A stretch of DNA of 64,000 nt from Salinigranum salinum (GTDB lineage Archaea > Halobacteriota > Halobacteria > Halobacteriales > Haloferacaceae), in assembly GCF_009176545.1 (NCBI RefSeq), contig NZ_VTOJ01000001.1:124001-188000 (forward strand). The letters are read 5' to 3'. A program made the translations under genes and the position numbers. This document shows positions 43,548 through 51,342 of this stretch, piece by piece (the first letter of the stretch is position 1; each line of letters starts with the position of its first letter). The notes beneath the pieces were generated by a model. It saw only the letters and a program-made list of their open reading frames with translations. It ran no database searches and was not told the DNA's origin.

Positions 43548-44951
43548 TCAGAACGACTGGCTCGAGAGATTCGCCTGCACGTCGAACGTGGGGCTGTCAA
43601 CCTCTACTTTCTGTACCACCGAGAGGGATCCGTCGGAGATCTCCTCGATGAACATGTCCATGAACGCCTGATGATCCTCCCCGCGGAAGAACTTCGGCCC
43701 CTGCGGATAGGCCGCCGACTGTTCGACCGAGGGGCCCTGCTCGAACCACTCGATGAACGCCTGATTGCCGTCAGCGGACTCCCAGCCGGTCGCCTCGACG
43801 GCGTCTCTGATCCACGACAACGCCTCGTAAGAGACGAAGTAGTGCCCGCCGTTGAGTATCTCGTCCGACGAGTCGACCCTGGCGATCTGTCTGAGTGTTC
43901 GGTTGTGTTCGTTGTCGAACTCCGACTGTTCGCGTGGGAGCATGGTGACGTACGACGCCCCTTCGGCCCCCTCGTCGAGGCCGCTGACGTCGACGCCCTC
44001 GACGGACGCGATGGGACCGAGCCGCGAGCCCGGCGTCCCGAGGTCGGCACTCTGCTTGAGGAAGTTCAGCGCCGACGGACCGACGAGTGCGTTGAACAGC
44101 ACTTCGGTGTCGTCGGGGACCTTGTTCAGATACGAGTTCAGGTCGCTCGTCCCGACCGGCACCGCGATCTCCGCCAGCACCTCGCCGTCGGACTCCTCGA
44201 GTTCCTGCTTGACCCAGTCGCGGTACTGCTGGCCGAACGCGTAATCCTGGTACATGATGGTCCACTTCGACCCCAGGTTCTCCAGCCCGTACTGGACCGC
44301 GATGATGGCCGCGTGACCGGTGCTGTGGTTGTTCCGGACGACCCAGCGGTTCGAGTCAGCGCCGGTGATAGAGGGTGCCTCCCCGATGGGGAAGTACGGC
44401 ACCTTCAGTTGCTTCGCGAGCGGGTTCGTCGCGATGCTCACGCCGGAGGACTGCGACCCGATGACGAAGTCCGCACCCTCCGACTGGACGAGTTTCCGCA
44501 TCGCCTGTACGCCCTGTTTGCTGTCCGTCTCCGTGTCCTCGACGACCAGCTCGACGTCGCGGCCCGCGATACCGCCGTTGCTGTTCAGTTCCTCGACGTA
44601 CCCCTCGAGGACACGCTGGTGCCAAAACCCGTAACTGGCGAGGACGCCCGTCAGGTCCGCCTGGAGGCCGATAGTGATCGGCTCTGACATCGACCCACCG
44701 TCGCCGTCGCTCCCGCCGCTGCCCTCTCCGCCACCGTCTTCACCACCGTCGCCGCCGTCGCCGCTGCTCCCGCCGCCACCGTCTCCACCGCCGTCACCGC
44801 TGCTCCCGCCGTCTCCACCGCCGCCGGTACACCCGGCGAGTCCCGCCATTCCGCCGACCCCTGCGATGCCGAGGTTGCGGAGCGTCCGACGTCGGGAGAT
44901 GGTACGACCCTGGACTCGTCTCTCGTCGTCCGGATTGCTATTCGTTGTCAT
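43548..44951 (-). CDS. ABC transporter substrate-binding lipoprotein (Liv type) 2
   Basis: A 467-residue binding protein and first gene of the transport operon. Twin-Arg SRRRTLRNLG and lipobox LAGC near residues 20-41 predict a Tat lipoprotein. A Gly/Ser/Asp linker of about 45 residues follows, then the LivK-like core (ITIGLQADLTGVLASYGFW, GGIAGRDVELVVEDTETDSKQG, FVIGSQSSGVS). Paralogous to the binding protein at 37560-38921. A TATA box sits about 34 bases upstream. Confidence 0.92.
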   Translation of the reverse strand: MTTNSNPDDERRVQGRTISRRRTLRNLGIAGVGGMAGLAGCTGGGGDGGSSGDGGGDGGGGSSGDGGDGGEDGGGEGSGGSDGDGGSMSEPITIGLQADLTGVLASYGFWHQRVLEGYVEELNSNGGIAGRDVELVVEDTETDSKQGVQAMRKLVQSEGADFVIGSQSSGVSIATNPLAKQLKVPYFPIGEAPSITGADSNRWVVRNNHSTGHAAIIAVQYGLENLGSKWTIMYQDYAFGQQYRDWVKQELEESDGEVLAEIAVPVGTSDLNSYLNKVPDDTEVLFNALVGPSALNFLKQSADLGTPGSRLGPIASVEGVDVSGLDEGAEGASYVTMLPREQSEFDNEHNRTLRQIARVDSSDEILNGGHYFVSYEALSWIRDAVEATGWESADGNQAFIEWFEQGPSVEQSAAYPQGPKFFRGEDHQAFMDMFIEEISDGSLSVVQKVEVDSPTFDVQANLSSQSF

Positions 44952-44980
44952 AGGTCACGACTCTACGATTTTTACTAAGT

Positions 44981-44990
44981 ATATATAAAT
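44981..44990 (-). promoter_or_regulatory. TATA box of the transport operon
   Basis: ATATATAAAT on the plus strand, centred about 34 bases before the ATG at 44951. It probably drives the binding protein, livHMGF and the M29-like gene. Confidence 0.5.
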
Positions 44991-45119
44991 GTTGCCGACA
45001 GCACGCTCCTCCACCCGACGGCTACCTGCCGACGCTCGACACACCACGGAGGGCCCCGATTCAGGGGTCAACGGTAGTTTTAACACCTCTCGACGGACAC
45101 ACCTCCAGGTGGTGGTTGT

Positions 45120-45992
45120 GTGAACTATTACCAACCAGGGTCGCTATCCGAGGCATCTGAACTGCTGTCGGCCGAGCAGGGAGCGAAGGTCATCGCGGGT
45201 GGGCAGAGCATGATGCCGCTCATCCGACAGGACATCGCTACCCCCGACGCGCTCGTCGACATCACCCGCGTCGACGAACTCGACACCGGCGTGACCGTGA
45301 CCGACGACACCATCGAAATCGGGGCGCTCGTCACCTACCGGGAACTCCTCGAACACGACGTCTGTGCGGACCTGCCGCTGTTGCGCGACTCTCTGGAGGC
45401 CATCGGCGACCGGCAGGTCAGAAACGCCGGGACCATCGGCGGCGGCGTCGCCCACGCCGACCCCGCACAGGACCTCCCGCCGGCGCTGCAGTGTTACGGG
45501 ACGGACGTCGTCATCTCCGACGGTGAGTCGGAGCGGACCCACGACATCAACGAGTTCTTCATCGACTTCTACTTCACCTCGCTCGCACCGCACGAACTCG
45601 TGACGCGCGTCGACGTCCATCGGCCGCCGCCGGGCGCGGGCGGTGCGTTCGCCAAGCACGCGCGGACTCCCGGCGGCTTCTCGGAAGCGGGCGTGGCCGC
45701 GCTCTGTCTCCCCGACGAAGACGGCGACGGCTTCACGGCGGTGCGAGTGGCGTACTGCGCCGGAGCGCCGGTCCCGAGACGCGCGCCCGAGACGGTCGAA
45801 GCCGGGCTCACCGGCACCCTCACCCGCGACGACGTCGCGCGGGCCGCCGACGGGATCGTCGACAGCCTCGACAACGTCGGCGACGTCGGCGACTACGACG
45901 AGGCCTACAACGACCACGTCTTCCGCGTGTTGACGAAGCGGGCGCTGACGACGGCTGCGGAGCGGTCCGCCGGCCCGGAGGTGCGAGCGTGA
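45120..45992 (+). CDS. molybdenum hydroxylase, FAD-binding subunit (set 1)
   Basis: A 290-residue medium subunit of the xanthine dehydrogenase family, passing electrons from the 2Fe-2S subunit to its acceptor through FAD. FAD-binding blocks are VIAGGQSMMPLI near residue 25 and TIGGGVAHADPAQDLP near 107; DRQVRNAGTI precedes the latter. GTG start at 45120 gives the usual YYQPGSLSEA N-terminus. Overlaps the small-subunit start by 4 bases. The large subunit is encoded convergently just beyond. Confidence 0.9.
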   Translation: MNYYQPGSLSEASELLSAEQGAKVIAGGQSMMPLIRQDIATPDALVDITRVDELDTGVTVTDDTIEIGALVTYRELLEHDVCADLPLLRDSLEAIGDRQVRNAGTIGGGVAHADPAQDLPPALQCYGTDVVISDGESERTHDINEFFIDFYFTSLAPHELVTRVDVHRPPPGAGGAFAKHARTPGGFSEAGVAALCLPDEDGDGFTAVRVAYCAGAPVPRRAPETVEAGLTGTLTRDDVARAADGIVDSLDNVGDVGDYDEAYNDHVFRVLTKRALTTAAERSAGPEVRA

Positions 45993-46492
45993 GTACCGAC
46001 GACGCCAGCGCCGACTCGAGCGCCGCGCTGGGTGACGAGATCGTGCTCACGCTGAACGACGAGGACCGGGCGCTGTCCGTCGAAGCGGGACAGTCGCTAC
46101 GGGACGCACTCAGGGCGAACGGCCTCACCGGGACGAAGGACGGCTGCGAGGTCGGCAAGTGCGGCGCCTGCACCGTGCTCAAGGACGGGCAGGCCGTGAA
46201 GTCCTGTCTCGTCCCCGCACACCAGGCCGCCGAGACCAGCGTGACGACGATCGAAGGGCTCGCCACCGACGGCGAGTTACACCCCGTACAGGACGCGTTC
46301 ATCGACTGCTTCGGCCTCCAGTGCGGCTACTGCACGCCGGGGTTCGTGATGACGACCGTCGCACTGCTCTCCGAGACCCCCGACCCCTCGCGCGAGGAGA
46401 TTCGCGACGAACTGAAGGGGAACCTCTGCCGGTGCACCGGCTACACGAAGATTTTCGACGCTGTCGAGGACGCCGCGGACAGGCTGGAGTAA
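45989..46492 (+). CDS. molybdenum hydroxylase, 2Fe-2S subunit (set 1)
   Basis: A 167-residue small subunit with two [2Fe-2S] clusters: the plant-type cluster in GCEVGKCGACTV with a further Cys near residue 72, and the helical cluster in CGYCTPGF and CRCTGY. Acidic N-terminal extension of about 15 residues. Moves electrons from the Mo site to FAD. GTG start overlapping the FAD-subunit stop. Confidence 0.92.
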   Translation: MSTDDASADSSAALGDEIVLTLNDEDRALSVEAGQSLRDALRANGLTGTKDGCEVGKCGACTVLKDGQAVKSCLVPAHQAAETSVTTIEGLATDGELHPVQDAFIDCFGLQCGYCTPGFVMTTVALLSETPDPSREEIRDELKGNLCRCTGYTKIFDAVEDAADRLE

Positions 46493-46540
46493 GTCGGGCG
46501 GCACCACCGCGACCCCGCGACCCGACGACTCGTTCTCGAC

Positions 46541-46620
46541 GACGGCGACCCACTTTCCACGACAGCGACCCACTCTCGACGACGGCGTCCCACTCTCGAC
46601 GACGGCGACCCACTTTCCAC
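46541..46620. repeat. four tandem 20-bp repeats
   Basis: Four in-register 20-base units starting GACGGCGACC or a one- or two-base variant and ending CACTCTCGAC or CACTTTCCAC; the first and fourth are identical. Partial units flank both sides. Located in the gap between the convergent small and large molybdenum-hydroxylase genes. Confidence 0.75.
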
Positions 46621-46682
46621 GACGACAGCGATTCGTTCCGAACCAGCAGCCGACAGTCCCAGGGAGTGGGACCGCCGCCGCG

Positions 46683-48998
46683 TCACTCTCCCCAGACGAG
46701 ATCGTGCGACAGTGCCGAGACCACCCGGTTGGGCGAGAGCGGCAGTTCCGTGAGGCGCGCGCCGGTGGCATCGGCGACGGCGTTGGCGATGGCCGGCCCG
46801 ATGGGGATGAGCGCCGATTCGCCGACGCCCTTCGCCCCGAACGGTCCCGACTCCTCCAGGGAGGACTCGACGAGGTGGCAGTCGATGCTCGGCGTGTGGA
46901 GGCTCGTCGGGATGTGGTAGTCCATCAGTGACGCGTTGAGAATCTGGCCCTGGCCGTCGAAGTCGACCTTCTCCATCAGTGTGTGGCCCATCCCCATGAC
47001 GGCACCGCCCTCGATTTGTCCCTCGACGAGCGCCGGGTTGATCGCCCGGCCGACGTCGTGGGAGGCGACGATGGTCTCGACCTCGACGGTTCCCGTCTCG
47101 ACGTCGACCTCCACGACGACGCCGTGAGTCGCAAAGGAGAACGTCGGGTACGGACTCCCCTCGAACGTCTCGAGGTCGAAGTCGAACAGCGGGCGACAGG
47201 TTCCCATCCCCGTCATGAGCAACCCCTCGTGGACGCACGAGCGGGTCACCTCCTCGAAGGCGATTTCGTGCCCCTCGGCGCGGACGGTCCCGTCCTCGAC
47301 GACGACGTCGTCGGGCGCCACGCTGACGTCGAACTTGCTCGCGAAGAGGTCGACAGCGTGGGTACGGACCGTCCGGAGCGCGTCGGTCGCGGCCTCCCTG
47401 ATGGCGTTGCCGGAGACGTAGGTCTGTCTGCTCGCGGAGGTCTTGCCCGCCTCGGGGGCGTGGGTGCTGTCGGCGACGAAGCGGACGTCCTCGATCGCGA
47501 GGCCGAGCGTCTCGGCGGCGATCTGCGTCAGCGCCGTGTCCGACCCCTGGCCGACCTCCGAGACGGCGCTCTGGACGGTCGCGGTCCCGTCGGCGTGTAT
47601 CTCACAGAAGGCGCTGGAGGGGTGGTGATGCCCCGTCTTCCCGCAGCCGTACCACATCGAGGCGACGCCGACACCGCGGTGCCTGGTGGGGTCCGCCGGT
47701 TGCTCGACGGTCAGCTCGTCGAGCGCCTCGGCGACGTCCTCGATGGTCTCGGGCAGGCCCGCGGCCTCGATCTCCTGCCCGGTCGTCGCGGCCGGGCGCG
47801 ACCCGTCGAAGGCGTTCCGCCGACGGAGCTCGATGGGCGCGATTCCGAGCTCCTCGGCGACGAGGTCGAGCGTCGACTCGATGGCGAACGTCGTCTGGAA
47901 CATGTCGAACGAGCGCATCGCGCCGCCCCACGGCTTGTTCGTGTAGACGGCTCGTCCGGACGAGCGGACCGTGTCGACGTGGTACGGGCCGGTGCAGTGG
48001 ACCATCGAGCGGACGGCGACCGCACTGGAGAAGGAAGCGTACGCCCCGCCGTCGACGGTCACGTCGGCGTCGACCGCCCGGAGCCGTCCGTCCTCGTCCG
48101 CGGCGATGCGGTACTCGAGTGTGAGGGTGTTGCGCTTGACCGTTCCCTGAAACTCGTCGTCGCGCTTGTACCGGACTCTGACGGGACGCCCCGTGACCCA
48201 CGCCGCCAGCGCCGCATAACAGGGCTGGTTGTGTTCGAGTTTCGAGCCGAAGCCGCCGCCGACGGCGGGCCGAGTCACCTCGATGTCGCGCTCTCTGATG
48301 CCCAGCACGCGGGCGACGTTCGCGCGGTCGCCGTGTGGGTGCTGGGTGCTGGTCCACACCTCGACGGTGTCGTCGTACGCCCGTCGCGCGACCGCGGCCT
48401 CGGGTTCGAGCGGCACGTGGTCGATCATCGACGACTGGTAGGACTCCTCGACGACGACGTCGGCGTTCCCGAACGCGGCGTCGGGGTCGCCACGGCTGTA
48501 GGCGTACTCGTCGATGACGTTCCCCGACTCGTGAATCGGCTCGGCGTCAGCGTCGGTCGCCTCCCCGGGCGTGAGCGCCGCGGAGAGCTTTTCGTACTCG
48601 ATCTCGACCCGATCGGCGGCGCGTCGAGCCGTGAGTTCGTCCTCGGCGACGACGATCGCGACGGGGTCGCCGAGATACCGGACCTTCTCGCCGTTGAGGA
48701 TCGGCTGGTCCGGCGTGATGACGCCGATGTTGGGCTCGCCCGGGATGTCTTCGGGGAGAACCACGTCGACGACGCCGTCCGTCTCGAGCGCGTCGGTGGG
48801 ATCGATGCCGGTGACCAGCGCGTGGGCCTCGCTGCTGCGGACCAGCGACGCGTGCAGGAGGTCGTCGAAGGGGAGGTCCGCGGTGTAGTCGGTGTCGCCG
48901 GTCACCTTCCCGAGCGCGTCGACCCGCCGCTCCCGCTCGCCCACCGGGCCCCGCGGCTCGGAGTCAGTCCGCTGGTCGGCTGTCTCCTGGTGACTCAT
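46683..48998 (-). CDS. molybdenum hydroxylase, large Mo-cofactor subunit (set 1)
   Basis: A 771-residue catalytic subunit of the xanthine dehydrogenase/CO dehydrogenase-like family. VGGGFGSK near residue 265, WGGAMRSFDMFQ near 365 (where relatives often read RGFG) and SEVGQGSDTALTQIAAE near 488 line the Mo-cofactor site; the catalytic Glu lies in GPFGAKGVGESAL near the end. Predicted to hydroxylate a ring carbon next to nitrogen, or an aldehyde. ATG at 48998 fits a leaderless transcript; GTG at 49007 is an alternative. Convergent with its FAD and Fe-S partners. Confidence 0.9.
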   Translation of the reverse strand: MSHQETADQRTDSEPRGPVGERERRVDALGKVTGDTDYTADLPFDDLLHASLVRSSEAHALVTGIDPTDALETDGVVDVVLPEDIPGEPNIGVITPDQPILNGEKVRYLGDPVAIVVAEDELTARRAADRVEIEYEKLSAALTPGEATDADAEPIHESGNVIDEYAYSRGDPDAAFGNADVVVEESYQSSMIDHVPLEPEAAVARRAYDDTVEVWTSTQHPHGDRANVARVLGIRERDIEVTRPAVGGGFGSKLEHNQPCYAALAAWVTGRPVRVRYKRDDEFQGTVKRNTLTLEYRIAADEDGRLRAVDADVTVDGGAYASFSSAVAVRSMVHCTGPYHVDTVRSSGRAVYTNKPWGGAMRSFDMFQTTFAIESTLDLVAEELGIAPIELRRRNAFDGSRPAATTGQEIEAAGLPETIEDVAEALDELTVEQPADPTRHRGVGVASMWYGCGKTGHHHPSSAFCEIHADGTATVQSAVSEVGQGSDTALTQIAAETLGLAIEDVRFVADSTHAPEAGKTSASRQTYVSGNAIREAATDALRTVRTHAVDLFASKFDVSVAPDDVVVEDGTVRAEGHEIAFEEVTRSCVHEGLLMTGMGTCRPLFDFDLETFEGSPYPTFSFATHGVVVEVDVETGTVEVETIVASHDVGRAINPALVEGQIEGGAVMGMGHTLMEKVDFDGQGQILNASLMDYHIPTSLHTPSIDCHLVESSLEESGPFGAKGVGESALIPIGPAIANAVADATGARLTELPLSPNRVVSALSHDLVWGE

Positions 48999-49020
48999 AT
49001 CACACACGGTTCGGACGGCA

Positions 49021-49030
49021 GATATTATAC
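49021..49030 (-). promoter_or_regulatory. TATA box of the set 1 large-subunit gene
   Basis: GATATTATAC on the plus strand is centred about 28 bases before the ATG at 48998, supporting that start. Confidence 0.5.
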
Positions 49031-49134
49031 TTACCGCCGAGACGCTGTACCCGCCTCGTCACCGAGAGTCCCTCCGCGGGCCGGTCGCACGCCCGTCTTC
49101 AGCGTCGCCTCGTTGTGGGCGGTCCCTCTGCAAG

Positions 49135-49143
49135 CTATTTGTA
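49135..49143 (+). promoter_or_regulatory. TATA box of the cyclase-nitrilase operon
   Basis: CTATTTGTA is centred about 28 bases before the ATG at 49167, fitting a leaderless transcript divergent from the set 1 large subunit. Confidence 0.45.
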
Positions 49144-49166
49144 TCCGTGCCACACACGAGACTCGT

Positions 49167-49814
49167 ATGCGGATCCGAGACCTGACGATCAGGGTAGACG
49201 AAGAGACCAGCGTGCCGCCGAAGCTCCCGACCTTCCGACAGGGGCGCGTCGTTCGCCACGAGGAGTCGAACTACGAGAGCGACTTCATGGCGACCACCAC
49301 CCACATCGGCACCCACATGGACGCGCCGTATCACTTCGACGCCGACGGTCGCCGCATCGGCGACATCGAACTCGAGGAGACCATCCGCCACACGAAGCGG
49401 GCCGACGTACGCGACGTGTCCGAACCCAACGCGGAGATAACGCTCGACCAGGTGCGAGAGCGACTCCCGAGCGACGTCGAGGAGGGCGAGTTCCTCTTCG
49501 TCCACACGGGCTGGGCCGACGAGCACGTCAACACCCAGCGGTTCTACGGCGACAACCCGTACTACGCCGAGGAGATCGCCGAGTACGTCGTCGACACCGG
49601 TGCGCGTGGCCTCATCACCGACGCAGCCATCGACCCTGGCGACCAAGGCTATCGGAACCACTACACGCTCCTCGAGGCCGACAAGGTCATCGTCGAGAAC
49701 GTCGTCAACTGCGACGGCCTGCCCGACGAGTTCACCACGTGGGTCGTTCCGATGCGGCTGAAGAACGGCGACGGCGCGCCAGCACGTGTGTTCGTCGTCG
49801 AGGACCACGAATGA
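49167..49814 (+). CDS. cyclase family metal-dependent hydrolase
   Basis: A 215-residue protein of the cyclase/kynurenine-formamidase-like family. HIGTHMDAPYHF near residue 47 is the metal site (HxGTHxDxPxH) and FVHTGWAD and ITDAAIDPG are family blocks. Known members hydrolyse N-formyl or cyclic amides and esters. Its stop overlaps the nitrilase start by 4 bases, so the two probably act on successive amide bonds in ring degradation. Confidence 0.88.
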   Translation: MRIRDLTIRVDEETSVPPKLPTFRQGRVVRHEESNYESDFMATTTHIGTHMDAPYHFDADGRRIGDIELEETIRHTKRADVRDVSEPNAEITLDQVRERLPSDVEEGEFLFVHTGWADEHVNTQRFYGDNPYYAEEIAEYVVDTGARGLITDAAIDPGDQGYRNHYTLLEADKVIVENVVNCDGLPDEFTTWVVPMRLKNGDGAPARVFVVEDHE

Positions 49815-50635
49815 AGGTCGCAGCAGTCCAGTTCGAGGCGGGCCCCGACGCGACGCCCGAGGAGAACCTCGAACGCGCGATGACGACGCTCCGCGAGACG
49901 GCCGCTGCCGCCGACGTTGCCTGTCTCCCCGAATACTTCGCGACCCCGTACTTTCCCGCCGAACAGGACAGCGAGGCGTTCTCGCTGGCCGTCCCCGTCG
50001 ACAGTCCGTTCGTCGACGAGATACGGGAGACCGCCGCCGACATCGACACCGCGGTCGTCGCGCCCATCTTCGAGGAGGGACAGCCCGGCGGCCGCTACTA
50101 CAACACGGCAGTCGTCGTCGACACCGACGGCGAAATCGTCGGAACGTACCGGAAAATGCACCCGTTCGAGCGTCCGGGCTATCACGAGAAGTACTACTTC
50201 GCGCCGGGCGACCTCGGTGTGCCGGTGTTCGACGTCGGCGGGCTCACGATCGCCGTGATGATCTGTTACGACCGCCACTTCCCGGAAATCGCTCGGGTCG
50301 CGGCGCTCCGCGGCGCCGACGTCGTCTTCGTCCCGACCTGCAGTTTCGGCGACGAGAACCGCGAGAGCGTCTGGGTCGGCGAACTCACCGGCATCGCCGT
50401 CTCGAACTCCATCTACGTCGTCGGTGTCAACCGCGCGGGCACCGAACGGGGCGAGAGCCACTTCGGGCTCTCGACGGCCATCGACCCCACGGGACGCGAA
50501 CTCCAGACGCTCGACGCCGACCCCGACACGCTCCTCACGACGGTCGACCCGGACCTGGTACAAGACGTCAGACGGACAACGAAACACCTAAACGACGTTC
50601 GTGCTGAACTTCTTCCGGACTTGAACGACCTCTGA
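49811..50635 (+). CDS. nitrilase-superfamily amidohydrolase
   Basis: A 274-residue carbon-nitrogen hydrolase with the full triad: Glu in CLPEYFATP, Lys in YRKMHPFERPG and Cys in MICYDRHFPEIAR. VGVNRAGTE and FGLSTAIDPTG are further family blocks. Closest in type to omega-amidase and N-carbamoyl amide hydrolases; the exact substrate is unknown. Translationally coupled to the cyclase gene. A T-rich terminator follows. Confidence 0.9.
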   Translation: MKVAAVQFEAGPDATPEENLERAMTTLRETAAAADVACLPEYFATPYFPAEQDSEAFSLAVPVDSPFVDEIRETAADIDTAVVAPIFEEGQPGGRYYNTAVVVDTDGEIVGTYRKMHPFERPGYHEKYYFAPGDLGVPVFDVGGLTIAVMICYDRHFPEIARVAALRGADVVFVPTCSFGDENRESVWVGELTGIAVSNSIYVVGVNRAGTERGESHFGLSTAIDPTGRELQTLDADPDTLLTTVDPDLVQDVRRTTKHLNDVRAELLPDLNDL

Positions 50636-50668
50636 CGGCGACGAGACAATTGACAACTCATCCACAAT

Positions 50669-50694
50669 AAAACACGGGCTTAGGGTGTGTTTTT
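50669..50694 (+). terminator. probable terminator after the nitrilase gene
   Basis: AAAACAC and GTGTTTT form an inverted repeat that ends in a T-run, about 35 bases after the nitrilase stop. Confidence 0.4.
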
Positions 50695-50771
50695 CCGTGG
50701 ACGGTCGCACGGTTCGCTAGCCACGCGGGTGAGGCGAAGAATTAAGAAGGCGGTTGGTAATTGGTGGCACG

Positions 50772-51221
50772 ATGGAGTTCGAAGGTGAATTTAGCGTCGC
50801 CGCCAGTCCCGAAGAGACCTGGGCGTTCCTGCTCGACCCCGAGGAGCTGTCGTCCTGTATCCCGAACTGCCAGGACGTCGAGGTGATAGACGAGTCGCAC
50901 TACACGGCGACGATCGGCATCGAGATCTCGTACATCTCGGCGACGTTCGACACGAACGTCGAGATCCTCGAACAGGACGAGGAGGAGTACCTGAAGGTCC
51001 ACATCACGGGCAACGCCGAGGAGGGCGATAGCCGAATGGAGGCGACCGGCGAGATGTGGATGACGCCCCGCGACGACGGCGGGACGGACGTCGAGTACCG
51101 CAACACGGTCGACGTGACCGGCCGCGTGATGAACATGGGGAGTCGCATCGTCAAGAGCGTCGGCCAGCGCCAGACCAACAAGACGGTCGAAAACATCCAG
51201 GCCGGACTGGGCGACGCGTAG
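50772..51221 (+). CDS. CoxG-like SRPBCC family protein
   Basis: A 149-residue START/SRPBCC-fold protein: MEFEGEFSVAASPEETWAFLLDPEEL, CIPNCQDVEVI, then GTDVEYRNTVDVTGRVMNMGSRIVKS. CoxG-type proteins accompany molybdenum hydroxylase genes and are thought to help assemble or anchor them. Here it lies between the two hydroxylase sets. ATG at 50772 follows AT-rich sequence (AGAATTAAGAA) near 50740 and is preferred over 50754. Confidence 0.85.
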   Translation: MEFEGEFSVAASPEETWAFLLDPEELSSCIPNCQDVEVIDESHYTATIGIEISYISATFDTNVEILEQDEEEYLKVHITGNAEEGDSRMEATGEMWMTPRDDGGTDVEYRNTVDVTGRVMNMGSRIVKSVGQRQTNKTVENIQAGLGDA

Positions 51222-51342
51222 CCCAGATCCGCGGAGCGACGCGCTCGCGAACGCATCGGCGTCTTCCGAGCGAACTAGCGTCTTCGATTCCCCGCGAGAG
51301 AACCGGGCTGTTCGAGGCGAACGACGCTCCCGCGTCACCGCC

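Noticed and set aside
46541..46620. Tandem repeat considered as a CRISPR array
   Set aside because: Units are contiguous without unique spacers and no cas genes are near.
46983..49814. 943-residue open frame on the plus strand through the set 1 large-subunit gene
   Set aside because: It is antisense to a clear molybdenum hydroxylase subunit; only its end (from 49167) is a real gene, the cyclase. The upstream part is a GC-rich shadow frame.
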